Of a stretch of DNA of 64,000 nucleotides, positions 22,181 through 34,483 are shown in pieces; within the stretch, counting starts at the first letter, position 1; each line of letters begins with the position of its first letter. Location: contig OZ022583.1 of the NCBI GenBank assembly GCA_963669155.1, positions 16,156,035-16,220,034 of the forward strand, given 5' to 3'. The notes under the pieces are model-generated. The model did no database searches. It had not been told where the DNA came from and saw only the letters and a program-made list of their open reading frames with translations. A program made the position numbers and the translations under genes. Source of the DNA: Arbacia lixula (lineage: Eukaryota; Echinodermata; Echinoidea; Arbacioida; Arbaciidae).

Positions 22181-24970
22181 ACCACAGTCTAAACCATAGC
22201 AACTAGGGTGAATTTAGCACATTATGCAAATACCTGTGTTCATTAATGGACCTTTTTGAACAGTATGTGGTTAATCAACCGTACTTATTTGCATATATGT
22301 TCTTAAATGGTGGACATAATCTAAAAGTCCTTTGTAAATTCAGCCTATTGAGTTGACGACTATGGTGAAAATCACCCACTTGTCATTGGGACGTAGCCTC
22401 GATTGATGCGGCGTAACAGGAACAGGGTAGGATCTCATCTGTGTCAAGTCAGGATGTCACACCAACCTTTTTAGGCAATTAGACAGGATTTAAGACAAAT
22501 TGGTGACTGTCTAAGCAATATGGCTAAACATTAAAAAAGGTCTACGGTATACAATTTCCTTTGATCCCCCCCCCCCTCCCAACTCCCACATACACTCGAT
22601 TTCTCCATGAATCAAGAAAAGAAAATCAAGAACAGGAGGAAATGTAGCTGTAATATTTATTTTGCTCTCCCATAGTTTTCATGAATACAGACGAAAACAG
22701 GTTGATGCAAACTTATTTGTGACTTTTTTGGAAAGGGCAGATGTGCCAATTCAATGTGATACAATGTACATTCCTTGCTATCATGTCGCTGTGTGCTCAA
22801 GTGGCATCTGTTTGCTTAGGTTATCAATGGATGTCATCATATTACTGACTCCTCTTTCTCTTCCCCCCCCCCCCCTTCTCTCTCTCTCAGATAGAAGCAT
22901 CCATGTGAAATGGTTATGTGATCACACTTGGAAGGTCATGTGATCTTGATCTTGAGTCGTTCAGCTGCTGAGATTTCCCTGCAGAGTATTCTTACTTCCT
23001 GCAGTAGTATCTTTTGTTTTGTCTTTCTCTTTCTCTTAAGATTAGACTTGTTGATGACTTTCCTTGAAATTTAGATTTGTTTTAATGACCCTATTTCTTG
23101 TATAACTCACTCTTATAGAATACTCACAAGTTATAACAGCATGATGCCCTTGAAATGCAAACTTAATTATGATAGAAGTAACAAGAAGCACCAAATACAA
23201 ATATTGTTAGAGGCCTTATGAAATTGTTAATAGAAAGTTAGTATTTATCACTAAAGTTGGAGTTTAAAGTTCAAAAAGTTGATTAACAACAGCAACTCAT
23301 GCTCAAGTTGTTTGTCCTGTCTTTATACACAAAAAGATAAAATTTTCAGGGTCTGCTTGTGTGCGTGATACTAGCCACATTTCTTGTTTATGGGGGGGGG
23401 GGGGGGTATTTACAAGATTGCTATGACAACGCCCTCATTTTTCTGACTGCATAGGATGGCATGTCATATTTCTTGTATGTGCTCTACCAGCGTCATTCAT
23501 TGCTCTTTCTGTGCTATTTAAGTCAATATTTGCCACGTAAAAATGCCATTTGTGATGTAAGGTATCGTATCCGGGCACATCATTTTGAATGTGGGAGCGT
23601 GTTCTGTGTTTCATGAGCTAGGATGAAGTTTGATTAGACATTCTAATGCATCTGCCCACTCGTGCTCATTTCTTTATGATTTGAGGGGAACACATTTTGT
23701 GTTTTTCATAATCTATGCACAAGATCTTTAATTTTTTCACATGGCTGCAACCTCGGACAAGCATACACTGGGTGTCAGTCTGCAATGAATGCATGGGTTG
23801 CGATAGAAGCACTCAAATTTAGATGTTGTTGCAGAAAGTGCTAGATTTAGACATCTAACACAGTCTCGTGCTTAATGATATCAGGATAATCGTTGTGTAA
23901 TATTTAGCAATAATCACTGCTCCTATGTGACATGCGACAGTGTCTCTCAATATTTGTCATGTCTTGAAATGCGAGGTGTAAGATTTCTCCCTTTCCTGAA
24001 ACCAAAAGCACAGTTTTTAATTCATGGTTATTCAGAATTCTACATGGACCTTGATAGTAATGTGGATTCTCCATTGAGGCAAAAAGTTGTTGCCATAAAA
24101 TTATACTGATAAAACACTGGCATGATTTCAACATTTTCACCCCCTTTCTGACAAAGTGATTTGTGAATTGTTTGCAACATTTGTGCAGCAACTTGAGTTT
24201 TATGAAGAGATAGAGATAGAAAGGCTGAACTGTTCATGTTTACATCAAAATCAATACATATGAATACAAATTAAGATTATATTCATTCATAAACACAAAA
24301 TTCACAGAAGATATTGTATATACATCTCATCAAAAACAAAAACAAAACTCCAAAAATGTGACACATTATTAGGAGTTGTTGCATGACTGAAGTTTGGTTG
24401 GAAAGCAAAGTGCACATATCTGAGAAGTAAACATTTTTTTGTCTGTGTAAAAGATCAATGAAACATGGTTTTGCACTATTCCTAAATCTGTTTGTTTTAC
24501 ACTTATATTATTGATTAAACTTTAGTATAGATCTAAAAAAACATTTTTTTTTGTTTGGGTAACCAATTTTAACAATGTGGGTTAGAGGTACACACAATTA
24601 ATGGAAAGTGTGCATGGCCCCTAGACCTTCTTTATTCTCTCACCCTTCCATCAACTATATTTTTTGCACCTTGCATCACAAAGCCCCAAAGTGTTTTGGA
24701 TGCTCCGACGAATGAAACCAATCGCTGCCTTCAAGTGCCCGTAACCTTGAGTGAAATGTCACAGGAAATGGACATGTAAGAGGTGTGATTCTTGCGAATT
24801 TGAGGATGTGGAAGAAAGGCCGTAAACGCTAGAGTGACTCATGAATTCTCTTTCGCTTGCAGCAGTCGGCTTCAAGGCTGCGCTCCTCCTTTTATTACAT
24901 TGGGAGTTCCGAGACAAGGGCCATTGAAAATAGGGAGGTAGTATTATAATATGTCTTCATCGACTCTATA
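22181..24970. other. Long non-coding stretch with C and G runs
   Basis: C runs lie near 22566 and 22865, and a G run at 23393-23406. No open frame has a recognisable translation and no palindrome was found. Confidence 0.4.
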
Positions 24971-25427
24971 TTCTCTTCCTCTCTCTCTTCCTCTCTCTCT
25001 TCCTCTCATCCTCTCTCATCCTCCCTTCCCCTCTCTCTCTTCCTCTCTCTCTTCATCTCTCTTCATCTCTCTCTTCCTCTCTCTCTCTTCCTCTCTCTCT
25101 TCCTCTCTCTCTTCCTCTCATCCTCTCTCATCCTCCCTTCCCCTCTCTCTCTTCCTCTCTCTCTTCCTCTCTCTCTTCCTCTCTCTCTTCATCTCTCTTC
25201 ATCTCTCTCTTCCTCTCTCTCTCTTCCTCTCTCTCTTCCTCTCTCTCTTCCTCTCTCTCTTCCTCTCTCTCTTCCTCTCTCTCTCTTCCTCTCTCTCTTC
25301 CTCTCTCTCTCTCTTCCTCTCTCTCTTCCTCTCTCTCTTCCTCTCTCTCTTCCTCTCTCTCTTCCTCTCTCTCTTCCTCTCTCCCTTCCTCTCTCTTCCT
25401 CTCTCTTCCTCTCTCTTCATCTCTCTA
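24971..25427. repeat. TTCCTCTCTCTC minisatellite, ~460 bp pure pyrimidine
   Basis: Built on CTCTCTCTTCCT with a duplicated internal segment: TCATCCTCCCTTCCCCTCTC occurs near 25016 and again near 25126, a period of ~110. Serine/leucine-rich open frames in this tract are artefacts. Confidence 0.95.
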
Positions 25428-25650
25428 CGTAAAATGGACTTGCCATACTCTTCAGGGTGACTTCTTCAATCCCAGTTCCACTATGGCATGTGCAATGAGC
25501 TTTTGTCCGTGTATGCTGATGTTTGCGTGAGAATGTCACCTCCTAACATGACTGCAATAAAAGACATTTCCCGTCATGTTTAATGATACCCATTCCCCAC
25601 ATTAGCAGCACTGAGATGGATCTGGTGTGAGTGTCATAAACAACCAATTT

Positions 25651-25858
25651 AAAGACAGGCTCTTCCTTTTGCAGGTCAAAAAAAAAAAAATTAATAAAAA
25701 AAACACAGAAAATGGAAGAAGATACATTATCAGAACTTCCCTCCCAGTAATAGAACTGGAAAGTGACTTGAAGCAATTGCTAGATTTTAAGGAGGTTTTA
25801 GGGAGGGTTGACCGAAACCTGGAGCCTAGAGACCAGAGACTGCTGTGCGAGTAGGCAA
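25651..25858. mobile_element. MITE, GACAGGGTGTCC family, 3'-truncated copy
   Basis: Begins AAAGACAGGCTCTTCC, matching the left inverted repeat at 60773. It continues through AGAACTTCCCTCCCA, GAGGTTTTAGGG and GAAACCTGGAGCCTAGAGAC, then stops after GCTGTGCGAGTAGG. The right half is missing. Confidence 0.75.
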
Positions 25859-26147
25859 GTAAAGTTTCATGAATATGGCCCCTGATTACTAAAAGGTGTT
25901 AAAAAGAACTTTTGACACTTTTGAAGAATGATAAAAAATAAGTTGCAGTTCAAATCTAGATGAAATTGACACATCATAAAGTCAAAGGATATGATGATAA
26001 TAATAATCATATTTCAATTTATATAGTGCTTAATATGAATCACTAAATGCTTTACAATTCAATCTTTTATAAGAGAGAGAGAGATCAAGTATTTTTGAAG
26101 AAACAAAATGCTGTATGTGCCAGACAGAATAATGATTCACTCTATAT
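25859..26147. repeat. Possible L2-like tail in unremarkable DNA
   Basis: ATGATAATAATAATCATATT, then ATATAGTGCTTAAT and AAATGCTTTACA, is the pattern common in marine-animal repeats derived from L2/CR1 3' ends (TATAGCGC...GCGCTTTACA). No coding part accompanies it. The rest of the stretch is unremarkable. Confidence 0.4.
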
Positions 26148-26302
26148 GGGCCCTGTTGCATAAAACTTACCTTTGATGGTAACCTTCCTTCTAATGACAA
26201 CTATGGAAACCTTGAATATGATTGGCTGTTGATCGATGTTACCATGGTAGGTACCATTGATGGCAGAGTTACCTTTAATGGTGAGTTTTGTGCAACGGGG
26301 CC
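26148..26302. mobile_element. MITE, GTTGCAT...ATGCAAC family, copy 3 (subfamily A)
   Basis: Ends GGGCCCTGTTGCATAAAAC and GTTTTGTGCAACGGGGCC are inverted. The core is GTTACCATGGTAGGTACC. Same family as 12081 and 14492. Confidence 0.8.
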
Positions 26303-26877
26303 ATGGTGGCAAAAATGTGGCGCTAGCACGTAAAAGAGTATGACCCAAGCCATCAACATCCCTCGCCGTCTCCCCGTCATCCCGCAGAGCCAACCAGCTT
26401 TTCATTTCAGTTGGCACTACCCACTGGAGACTGATGCGAGTCTCTGTGTCAAGTATTGGGTTTATTTCAGCGGAACAAATTCTCACTTAAAGCGGGATGC
26501 CTCTCCTGAAGGATCGAAGGTGGTTAAGAAAGGATGGCCGCCCGCTATGGATCCACATTGGCTCTTGATGTGGGAGGGCTGTCAACATTATTTCATATCA
26601 TGCTCACTGCCATCGTGCTGTTTGTCATGCCAAGAGAGACTTCGACCTATTAGCGGGAAAGTCCCTTCTTCATATTTCTTGTTTTGTTTAGAGGCAGTTT
26701 TATCTTACATATCATCATAACAACTTGCATCTTGATGCTTCGAGTTTATCTGTATTGATCTTGGAATCACGATTTGAGTCACTTTCCTGTTATCCTACTG
26801 TCAAGAAGTGAGTGTGTGTGATCTTCTCACCAGCTGTGTATGTGATCTCCATCGTGAGCAAGTGAAAGCTTTCTCTT
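26303..26877. other. Non-coding stretch of mixed composition
   Basis: A 126-codon frame (26340-26720) is open on the + strand, but its translation has no recognisable domain. I do not call it. Confidence 0.4.
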
Positions 26878-26897
26878 TCACACACATACACCCACAG

Positions 26898-26961
<64 letters not shown>

Positions 26962-26967
26962 CCACAG

Positions 26968-27018
<51 letters not shown>

Positions 27019-27019
27019 A
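26878..27019. repeat. (CA)n microsatellite with an internal duplication
   Basis: CA repeats are interrupted twice by the same ATACACCCACAGTCACAC segment, about 71 bases apart. This points to a slippage or unequal-exchange duplication inside the array. Confidence 0.95.
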
Positions 27020-27437
27020 ATCTCTTCATGTCTATCTCTCTATCTTTTTACCTCTTCTGCTTCTCATTTTCTTCCTACTTTCTACTCTTTGTTTTTTCTC
27101 ATATTTTATCTGTTTTTTTTTCTAATACGCTCTCCCTGTTTCTGTATCTGTCTGCTCTTGAACAAACAAGTGTTTCTCCATAATTCAGTCATTCATTCTG
27201 CAGAAATGTGTAAATGAATGAGTATGTGTTACTTTAAGAGTGTAACTCTATGACAGCATTTATATGTTCCATGAATCTAACTAAATGGTAATTCTGGTTT
27301 TAAAAAAACATGGTATTCTGCAGTGTACGTTTCTGCCAAAGGCACTGTTTGTGAAATTTGTATTTGCCAGTATTTCATCCTTGTATCAGTGCCACGCACA
27401 ACTCCAAAAAAGGAATTGTTGTTTAGCACCAGAAGGC
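27020..27437. other. Non-coding stretch, nothing recognised
   Basis: T-rich near 27100. No gene or repeat identified. Confidence 0.4.
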
Positions 27438-27518
27438 TTAACCCTTTCAGTCCCATAGGCAATAAACTGTGTTGTAATTGGCATGGGATTATCAGGTGCT
27501 CGGCACTGACAGGGTTAA
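27438..27518. mobile_element. Short MITE-like element with TTAACCCT ends
   Basis: TTAACCCTTTCAGTCCCA and GGCACTGACAGGGTTAA form imperfect inverted termini around 81 bases. Similar TTAA(C/T)-ended short elements occur at 33568-33646 and perhaps 35331-35430. Confidence 0.5.
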
Positions 27519-28005
27519 ATCCAATTTTTCTTTGTTCTTCTCTCATACAGGTCTGTACCAGGGTTTACTTACGCATCATCACCCGATGACCTGGAGCGAA
27601 GTGCAACGCAATAGCTTATAATAAGCAGAGGTAAAAACACAGATTTACAGTGTTAATGGGGACGTGTTAACATAGAAGCATTTTGATACTTTTAATGTAT
27701 TGCTGACCTCCCCTCATGCTGGCATTGGGTGTGAAGATTTAGTACTGAGGGCTTGAGTAATCTATATGGCCAGACTTAGTTTTGAAGCAGTGACAAGTCC
27801 ACGCATGAAGAATGGTCACGTGCGCCACATCCTAGAAGCCAGACTACCTATGGGCTTGATTTTTAATGTATTCACAAAGAAAAGCCAGACAAGCTATCTT
27901 GGCAAGTCAAAGACATGGTGGAAATTTCTCCAGTATTTAGAAATGGTTGTAAGTTCTCCAGTACATAGTAATGGCTGTATGTTCTCTCATACTCAGAAAT
28001 CAGAG
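27519..28005. other. Non-coding stretch, nothing recognised
   Basis: Two short related phrases (CTCCAGTA followed by AATGG) occur near 27930 and 27957. No gene. Confidence 0.4.
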
Positions 28006-28007
28006 TA

Positions 28008-28185
28008 CAGTCAAACCTGTCTTAGTGGCCACCTGTCCATAGCAGCCAACCTGTCTATAGTGGCCACTAAAATAATTCCCCCGGAGAAAGATCATGTGTT
28101 AAAGAACCTGTCTATAGCAGCCACCTTTCTATAAAGGCCACAATTTTTGTTTCCCTTGGGTGGCCACTATAGATAGGTTTCACTG
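28008..28185. mobile_element. TA-flanked MITE, CAGTGAAACCT family, complete copy
   Basis: 178 bases flanked by TA on both sides (28006-28007 and 28186-28187). Inverted ends are CAGTCAAACCTGTCT and AGATAGGTTTCACTG. The inside repeats CCTGTCTATAG(T/C)(G/A)GCCAC several times in both orientations. CAGT ends and a TA target are typical of Tc1/mariner-derived MITEs. The second copy, at 63840, lies in the opposite orientation and runs off the window. Confidence 0.85.
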
Positions 28186-28187
28186 TA

Positions 28188-30204
28188 GTTCTCCAGTACT
28201 GGAAATGGCAGTATGTCCAACAGGACTTACTGTATTCACAGTCATGTGTGAGGTATTATACTCAGTGCCAGTCTGGATGTCAATGTGAAGTGATCCATGT
28301 CGCTGCCCAGAAGGCTTACTGCAGAATCCCCTCACTCTCCAGCTAGCTGCATGCATGCAACATTAAACCTAGGCTGGCTGGGTATGATTTGAACCGATCT
28401 ACCTGGTATGAATATTGCTCACTCACTCACTCTGACTCTCAACCACTATGGGTTAAGGGCTGGTCACACTGGAACAACCTTTTGCTGCAAACTTTGTGCT
28501 TGATTTGGAGAAAAATGTCATGCCCTGGATATGCATATTAGCTCCCTGGTTGGTCTGCGCATATGCCTTGATATTAAACAAAGCAAGCAAGGCCAACAAA
28601 ACAGGATCTCAGTGAAAGGGCTTTCTGAGGTAATTTTGATTTTTAAAAGAAATTTTAGGCATACACCCAGTAGTAGTAAGGATAGCGTGCTCCATCCTGT
28701 AAAAGAATGAAAAACAAGTCAGACAAAAATCTTGGAACCAGAAGAATTTTAACCTGAATCTACTGCTTACCGAGCAGCAGATTATCCATGCAAGCTGTTT
28801 CTAGTTCACTGATCAAGACTCTATACCATGGAAATGAATACCTAAGAGTCTCATTCAGTCTGACTCATTTAATATTTATGAGTAGTTCTGTTTGAATTGT
28901 TTGAGAGTCTATTGTTGCATTTATGCTCAATTTGTGAAGGCAGAGTGTTGTTAGTGTTGAGTTGACGTCATTGAAACGTGTATACATGTGAACTGCATTT
29001 ATGCTTCCCCATTAAACATGATAAGTCAGAATCGATGATTGTTAAATGCGCCTTTTTGTGCCTTTTGGAACTAAGTTTTGAAAATAGCGTTTATATCAAA
29101 ATGAGCATGAATGCAACTGTGTTTTGAACTAAACATGTATTAAAACATACCCTATGATTGAAGACACTCTCATGACAAACAACCACCCCTCATTTTGTTC
29201 GTAATAGCTTTCCTATCCCCCAGGTGTTGACAAAAGTCAACAAACGTGCTCCCAGTTTGTTTCTTAGATATGATAGTAGCTGCATTCCTATCACCGAGTG
29301 TATTGCTCTGCCATATCAGAAAGTACATAATTGTGGACATTTTAACGAAAAAATATGAATTTACTTTATTTGTAAGCATGCACCAGATATGAGTTCTCCA
29401 GAAGCATTTTCATTGTGTCATGCTAAAAATGGAAAGCTGCGATGTTGACATAGCCCAGATCTTGTCGCTTCAATCAAGAGTTTGTGCTTTCTCTGATATT
29501 TTTATGTATTATTTTTCCCCGCGACCCTATGCACATGGGACTTTCTCTTGCGCTTCTTGAGAGTGAGACTTGGGGTATGATTTTTCTATAGGCAGTGCTA
29601 CGGGATATTACTGACCCCTTTTAGCACCGGATCTACAACCTCTCGCATGTTACTAGCGGCTATGAGTATCTCAAGCTTCGAAAACTACAGTGAGCTTCAG
29701 GCTCCTTTTTCTGCATGAAGTTATATATTTCTCCTAACTAGTACTTTTCTTGATCTGGGTCTGAGCTCCTGCATAAGTCCTCTCTTTACGGAACCGAGCA
29801 CTTCTCAGCAATATGCTTGTAATTGATGAGGTTATATATAAACTTAAAAGACATGGAAGGAGTGCAATAAGGGGAAAACATTGATATAACTGTGAAAGTT
29901 ATGAAAAATATTGGTGTCTTCTTGCTTTTGCAATCTGTATACTGAAGCCTTTCTTACAGAACAATTGCCAGTGATTTTTGGCACATGTTACCCACCATGT
30001 TTACTTGAGTTTGAGTTTGATGTTTTTATTATCCAAATAAAAAGTATATATAACAAAACAATGTGAAACTGAAAGTTTTGCAAAGGTATTAAGAGGATAA
30101 ATGGAACCAGAAAATAGCATGAAATGCTAATCGTGTCTGGTACCATTAATACACATAAGAATGAGAATACAGTATGAATAAATGTTGAATACTTGCTCTG
30201 TTCT
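28188..30204. other. Long non-coding stretch with one possible retroelement tail
   Basis: No gene recognised. GAGTTTGAGTTTGATG followed by TTTTTATTATCC at about 30005 resembles the tail-like sequences at 22149 and 58932. Confidence 0.4.
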
Positions 30205-30262
30205 ATCTACATACTATCTACATACTATGTACATACTATGCACTAAATACTATGTTGAATAC
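30205..30262. repeat. Short tandem repeat of CTACATACTAT
   Basis: TACATACTATC, TACATACTATG, TACATACTATG and TAAATACTATG follow in series at 11-14 base spacing. Confidence 0.8.
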
Positions 30263-30649
30263 ATAGCTAATGAATAAGCTATTCTACATCTAGTATAAAA
30301 TATATTTTGTGATTAAATTTAAATATAAATGCTTTGGTATCTTAACTAAATAAAAAGATAAAGTTCAGGGTATTTTTCACTACTGTTTTTTCCAAAGTGT
30401 TTCTCTATTTTTTTGTTTGCACTCCACCTGGAGTCCTTCAGAGATCAAATAATGTTGTCTGATATAAGGTATCAGTTTGTCAGTTTGATGCCCTTGTCAT
30501 CACCTCCTCGTCCACATGTTCTTCTACCCAATGATCTGTTCCCTGGCATATGTTATTAGCATTCTTCACATGTGGCAGAAAAAAAAATTGGACTTGTGAG
30601 ACCCTAAAAACACACATGTATGTGTTATCTTTTCAGTTATTATTCCTTT

Positions 30650-31570
30650 TCTTTTCCTCTTCCTCTTCCTCCTCCTCCTCCTCCTCCTCCCTCTCCTCCT
30701 CCCTCTCCTCCTCCCTCTCCTCCTCCCTCTCCTCCTCCCTCTCCTCCTCCCTCTCCTCCTCCCTCTCCTCCCTCTCCTCCCTTTCCTCCCTCTCCTTCCT
30801 CTCCTCTTCCCTCTCCTCCCTCCCCCTCTTTCCTCCTCTCTCCTCCTCTCTCCTCTCTCTCCTCTCTCTCCTCTCTCTCCTCCTCTCTCCTCTCTCTCCT
30901 CCTCTCTCCTCCTCTTTCCTCTCTCTCCTCCCTCTCCTCTCTCTCCTCTCTTCCCTTTACTCCCTCCTACTCCCACCTCCTCCCTCTCCTCCTCCCTCTC
31001 CTCCCTCTCCTCCCTCTCCTCCCTCTCCTCCCTTTCCTCCCTCTCCTTCCTCTCCTCTTCCCTCTCCTCCCTCCCCCTCTTTCCTCCTCTCTCCTCCTCT
31101 CTCCTCTCTCTCCTCTCTCTCCTCCTCTCTCCTCTCTTTCCTCCTCTCTCCTCCTCTCTCCTCCTCTTTCCTCTCTCTCCTCCCTCTCCTCTCTCTCCTC
31201 TCTTCCCTTTACTCCCTCCTACTCCCACCTCCTCCCTCTCCTCCTCCCTCTCCTCCTCCCTCTCCTCCTCCCTCTCCTCCTCCCTCTCCTCCTCCCTCTC
31301 CTCCTCCCTCTCCTCCCTCTCCTCCCTCTACCCCCTCTTCTCCCTCTCCTCCTTCTCTTTCTCCCTCTACTCCCTCTCCTCCCTCTCTTCCTTCTTCTTC
31401 CTCTACTCCCTCTCCTCCCTCCCCTCCTCTCCTCCTCTCCCTTCTCTCCCTCCTCCCTCTCCTCTCTCTCCTCTCTCCTCCCTCTCCTCCATCTCCTCCC
31501 TGTTCTCCTTGTCCTTCCTCTCCTCCCTCTTCACCTCCCTCTCTTCCTCCCTATCATATTCCCTCTCTTC
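30650..31570. repeat. TCC-rich pyrimidine tract (~920 bp) with a 252-bp higher-order repeat
   Basis: Almost pure C/T. Simple CTCCTC arrays flank two copies of a complex segment. CTTTCCTCCCTCTCCTTCC starts at 30781 and 31032, and TTCCCTTTACTCCCTCC at 30951 and 31203, so the segments lie 251-252 bases apart. All three + frames are open for hundreds of codons (up to 404), which is what a tract without purines gives. They are not genes. This is one of the longest homopyrimidine runs one would expect to adopt triplex DNA. Confidence 0.95.
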
Positions 31571-31736
31571 CTGATTCTCAACTTCCCCTTTTCCTTCTCT
31601 TTATGTTGATCATTTACCTTCTGTATTATGTTTCTACCTTCTTCCTCCTCCTCCATTTCTCCTGCTCCTTTCTCCAGCTCATTCCCCCACACCTTGTTGC
31701 ATTATCTACTTTAGCACACACCTATTTGAAATATGT

Positions 31737-32750
31737 GTTCATCATTCCTTACATCAAAATGTGACAGAATATTCACCATGATGTGACCCTAAACACATAA
31801 CTCCCACTTAAGACAATATGTCTTGGTATGAATGGGGTGAAGAGAGAACCTGATAGCTAACATGTCCTATCACATACTGTCTCTTAATGACATAGCAACC
31901 CAATACCTGTCTCACTGTACTCTCTGACTACATGAGATATTTATTTAGTGTTCCTTACATTCAAGATGCGAACCAAATATTTACCATGATGTTATCCCAA
32001 GCTCACATTGAAGACTTGCTTCCAATGTGAATAGGGTGTGAAGCTGACAGCTAAACTTTCCATATCACGTCCACCTCTCTCTCCCCTCATAACATTCTCA
32101 AATCTGTTCCCATGACTTTATGACTGCATGAGATATTCATTCACTTTATCTTGTATTATGACAGCGACAAAATAATGCCCATGGCGCGACCCCCAACTCT
32201 CATCCTAAGATATTTTCTGGATGTAAATGTAATATCTAATCTTTCCTATCACCTATTGCTCTTTCTTATCAAGACATTCCGAAACCTGTATCTGTATCAT
32301 GACTCTATGAGATATTAGTATCCATTGTTTACACTCAGGTGCAACCAAATATTGATTTCACCATGACCAGCAATCCCGGTGTAAACAGGGTATTCTTATT
32401 GGGTACTCGAAGGGTACTCTCACTGCAGATATTTTCCAGATGTAATTGTAATATCTAATCTTTCCTATCACCTATTGTTCTTTCTTATCAAGACATTCTC
32501 AAACCTGTTTCTGTATCCTGCCTCTATGAGATATTAGTTCCCATTGTTTACACTCAGGTGCAATGGAATATTTAGTCAGTGTAAACAGGGTATGATTTTG
32601 AAAAAAAAAAGCCATTTGTTCCTCGTCTCCTCCGTCTTGACCTTCCTCCCGGCATCTCCCCGCGCTTTTTTCCTCACCTGTTGGAGATGTTTATGTAGCA
32701 TTTCTTAGATTCACACCACGACCAGCTGATAGAATATTCATGGTGGTGGG
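31737..32750. repeat. Degenerate tandem array, ~200-bp unit, five to six copies
   Basis: Related units start near 31737, 31945, 32140, 32313 and 32540, with a possible weak sixth near 32690. Each carries a CATT.CTTACATTCA-like start, (A/C)CAAATATT(T/C)ACCATGA, a GTGTAAACAGGGTAT or GTGAATAGGGTGT phrase, TATCTAATCTTTCCTATCAC, TATCAAGACATTCTCAAACC and ATGAGATATT. Spacing is 173-227, so indels have accumulated. No open frame persists across units. Confidence 0.75.
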
Positions 32751-33004
32751 ATCCGAACCTGCCTGCAGGCTGGCTTTAGCAAACATACGTCATCAGGGCA
32801 GTTGCATTTACAACTTTACCAAGCGACTCGCTAAGAAATACACTTTTTTCCTAAATGCATTGTATTTGACGTATTGTGGAGAAAGACGGACACTAATGAT
32901 ATTTCAGTTCATAACGCAAGAACAACAGTCTTTGTTGATCACAATGAATACGAGTTTGACTTCAATTCCGGTCAAACAGCACTTATACATATACTGAATG
33001 TACA

Positions 33005-33400
33005 CAAAAGACGATTCTCTTTATGTCTGTCTGTCTGTCTCTTTCTCTCCCCTTATCTCCTTTCTGTCCTTTCTGTCCTTTCTGTCCTTTCTCTCCCTTT
33101 CCCTGTCTCTCTTCCTGTCCCTCTCATTCCATTTTTCTGTGTGTGTAGGTTGAACGGTATCTGCCTCTCTGCTTGTTTGTCTGTTTATCTCTCTTTCTTT
33201 CCATCCCTGTCTTTGTCCTCATACATTAATGTCAATGTGTGTTAGTCTGTCTGTGTATGTATTTGTTTCTCTCTTTGTCACTCTACCTCTCTGTTTTTTT
33301 TCTTCATTTCCCTCACCCCTCACCCCCCCCCCCCCACTTAACACCCCCACCTCACCGACCCCCCCCCCCCCCTCTCTCTCCATATGCCTCTTTTTGCTCT
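33005..33400. repeat. Low-complexity pyrimidine-rich stretch with TCTG repeats and C runs
   Basis: (TGTC)n and (CTTTCTGTC)n at 33025-33090, TGTGT patches, then C runs at 33322-33336 and 33358-33372. Open frames here are artefacts. Confidence 0.85.
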
Positions 33401-33567
33401 CAAAATAATGTTGAATAAACAAATCAAGTAAATTCCAGCCAAAATAAACATTATCTCAGTATTTCGATTTGAAACCTGAGTCGTGTGAAGCTCTTTGCAA
33501 AAGGGAACAAGCTATTGCATTGCAGAGGCCTCTCTTACCATTCAGGATGTGTTTGGCATATATTGCC

Positions 33568-33646
33568 TTAACTCTCTCGGTACCAAGCCCTGAAAACTAC
33601 ATTGACTTACTACTCATCTTGCTGCCAATAGTAATGAGAGGGTTAA
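33568..33646. mobile_element. Short MITE-like element with TTAACTCTCTC ends
   Basis: TTAACTCTCTC and GAGAGGGTTAA are nearly perfect inverted ends of a 79-base segment. It is similar in size and end sequence to 27438-27518. Confidence 0.5.
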
Positions 33647-33718
33647 GAGCTGAGGGTTGTGGTGGTAATGATTACGGCATGTAATCATGGTAGAACTGCT
33701 CTGCTTTCTTCCACCAGA

Positions 33719-33860
33719 GCCATGTTGCATATAGGTTTTCAGTTATTGTAACTTACCATCAATGGTAGCTACCATGGCAACAGGTGCAATGATGAGAGCA
33801 CATTGGCTGTTCACATAGTAGTTACCATTGGTGGTAAGTTACAATAATTGAAAACCTATG
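33719..33860. mobile_element. MITE, GTTGCAT...ATGCAAC family, copy 4 (subfamily B, right end clipped)
   Basis: The left end CATGTTGCATATAGG leads into an inverted repeat (AATTATTGTAACTTACC-like) mirrored by GGTAAGTTACAATAATTG. The last TGCAAC of the right end is missing, since the copy stops at AAAACCTATG. The core is CTACCATGGCAAC. Subfamily B has ATATAGGTTTTCA where A has ATAAAACTTACC. Confidence 0.8.
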
Positions 33861-34483
33861 ATTCCGGGTCGAGATTTTGTTGAATTTTTACATTTTTTTT
33901 CAAGATGAATGCTTCCATGGGTTCTTGGTCATGGCAGAATGTGAGTCCACTGATTACGGGTCTAGAATTCTTGACCACTATTACCTAATGCATTTGACTA
34001 GGCTTTTGAAGATCAATATTTCTTTGAGACTACAAGAAAGAGTGCTGTTATAGAAATAAAATGCACTGTCTGTCTGTTGCTTCAAATAGGATGATGTGTT
34101 TGAAAATCTGACTAATTAAAGGATCATTATAATTTAGCTAAAGGGCAATATGATTTACACCAATACATTTTGCGGGGTATGTTAAAGTAGAAAATACTTA
34201 ACATGAAATATAGATTGATTAGCTCATTTAACTTGTCTAGTGAGGATGATATTTTGCCCTCTCTTTAATTTATTAGGTCATCTGCATTAGCCCGAGGCTG
34301 ACAAAATAGCTGATCTGAGAAGCTATCCTGAAGATGCAATCACGTCTGTATCAGCCTGATACTAAAGCTTCAGAAATTAGCTCGACATTAACACATGGGA
34401 ACACTTAGAAATGATTTTTACCTGTGCTTTGGGCCCGTAAGGACATGCAGAGGCAGAATCAATAGACAAAACTGACAAATTCA
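33861..34483. other. Non-coding stretch, nothing recognised
   Basis: No gene, tandem or inverted repeat identified. Confidence 0.4.

Noticed and set aside
24951..25460. 169-codon Ser/Leu-rich frame
   Set aside because: Pyrimidine minisatellite artefact.
26340..26720. 126-codon + frame in non-repetitive DNA
   Set aside because: No recognisable domain, no splice context and no codon bias visible. It is within chance expectation for 64 kb read in six frames.
30550..31764. 404-codon and 329-codon open frames on the + strand
   Set aside because: The tract is almost purine-free, so stop codons are nearly impossible in any + frame. Translations are only Ser/Leu/Pro, and several phases are open at once.
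32735..32765. tRNA B-box-like GGTTCGGATCC on the minus strand
   Set aside because: No A box at the right distance and no cloverleaf could be drawn, so it is neither a tRNA nor a clear tRNA-derived SINE.
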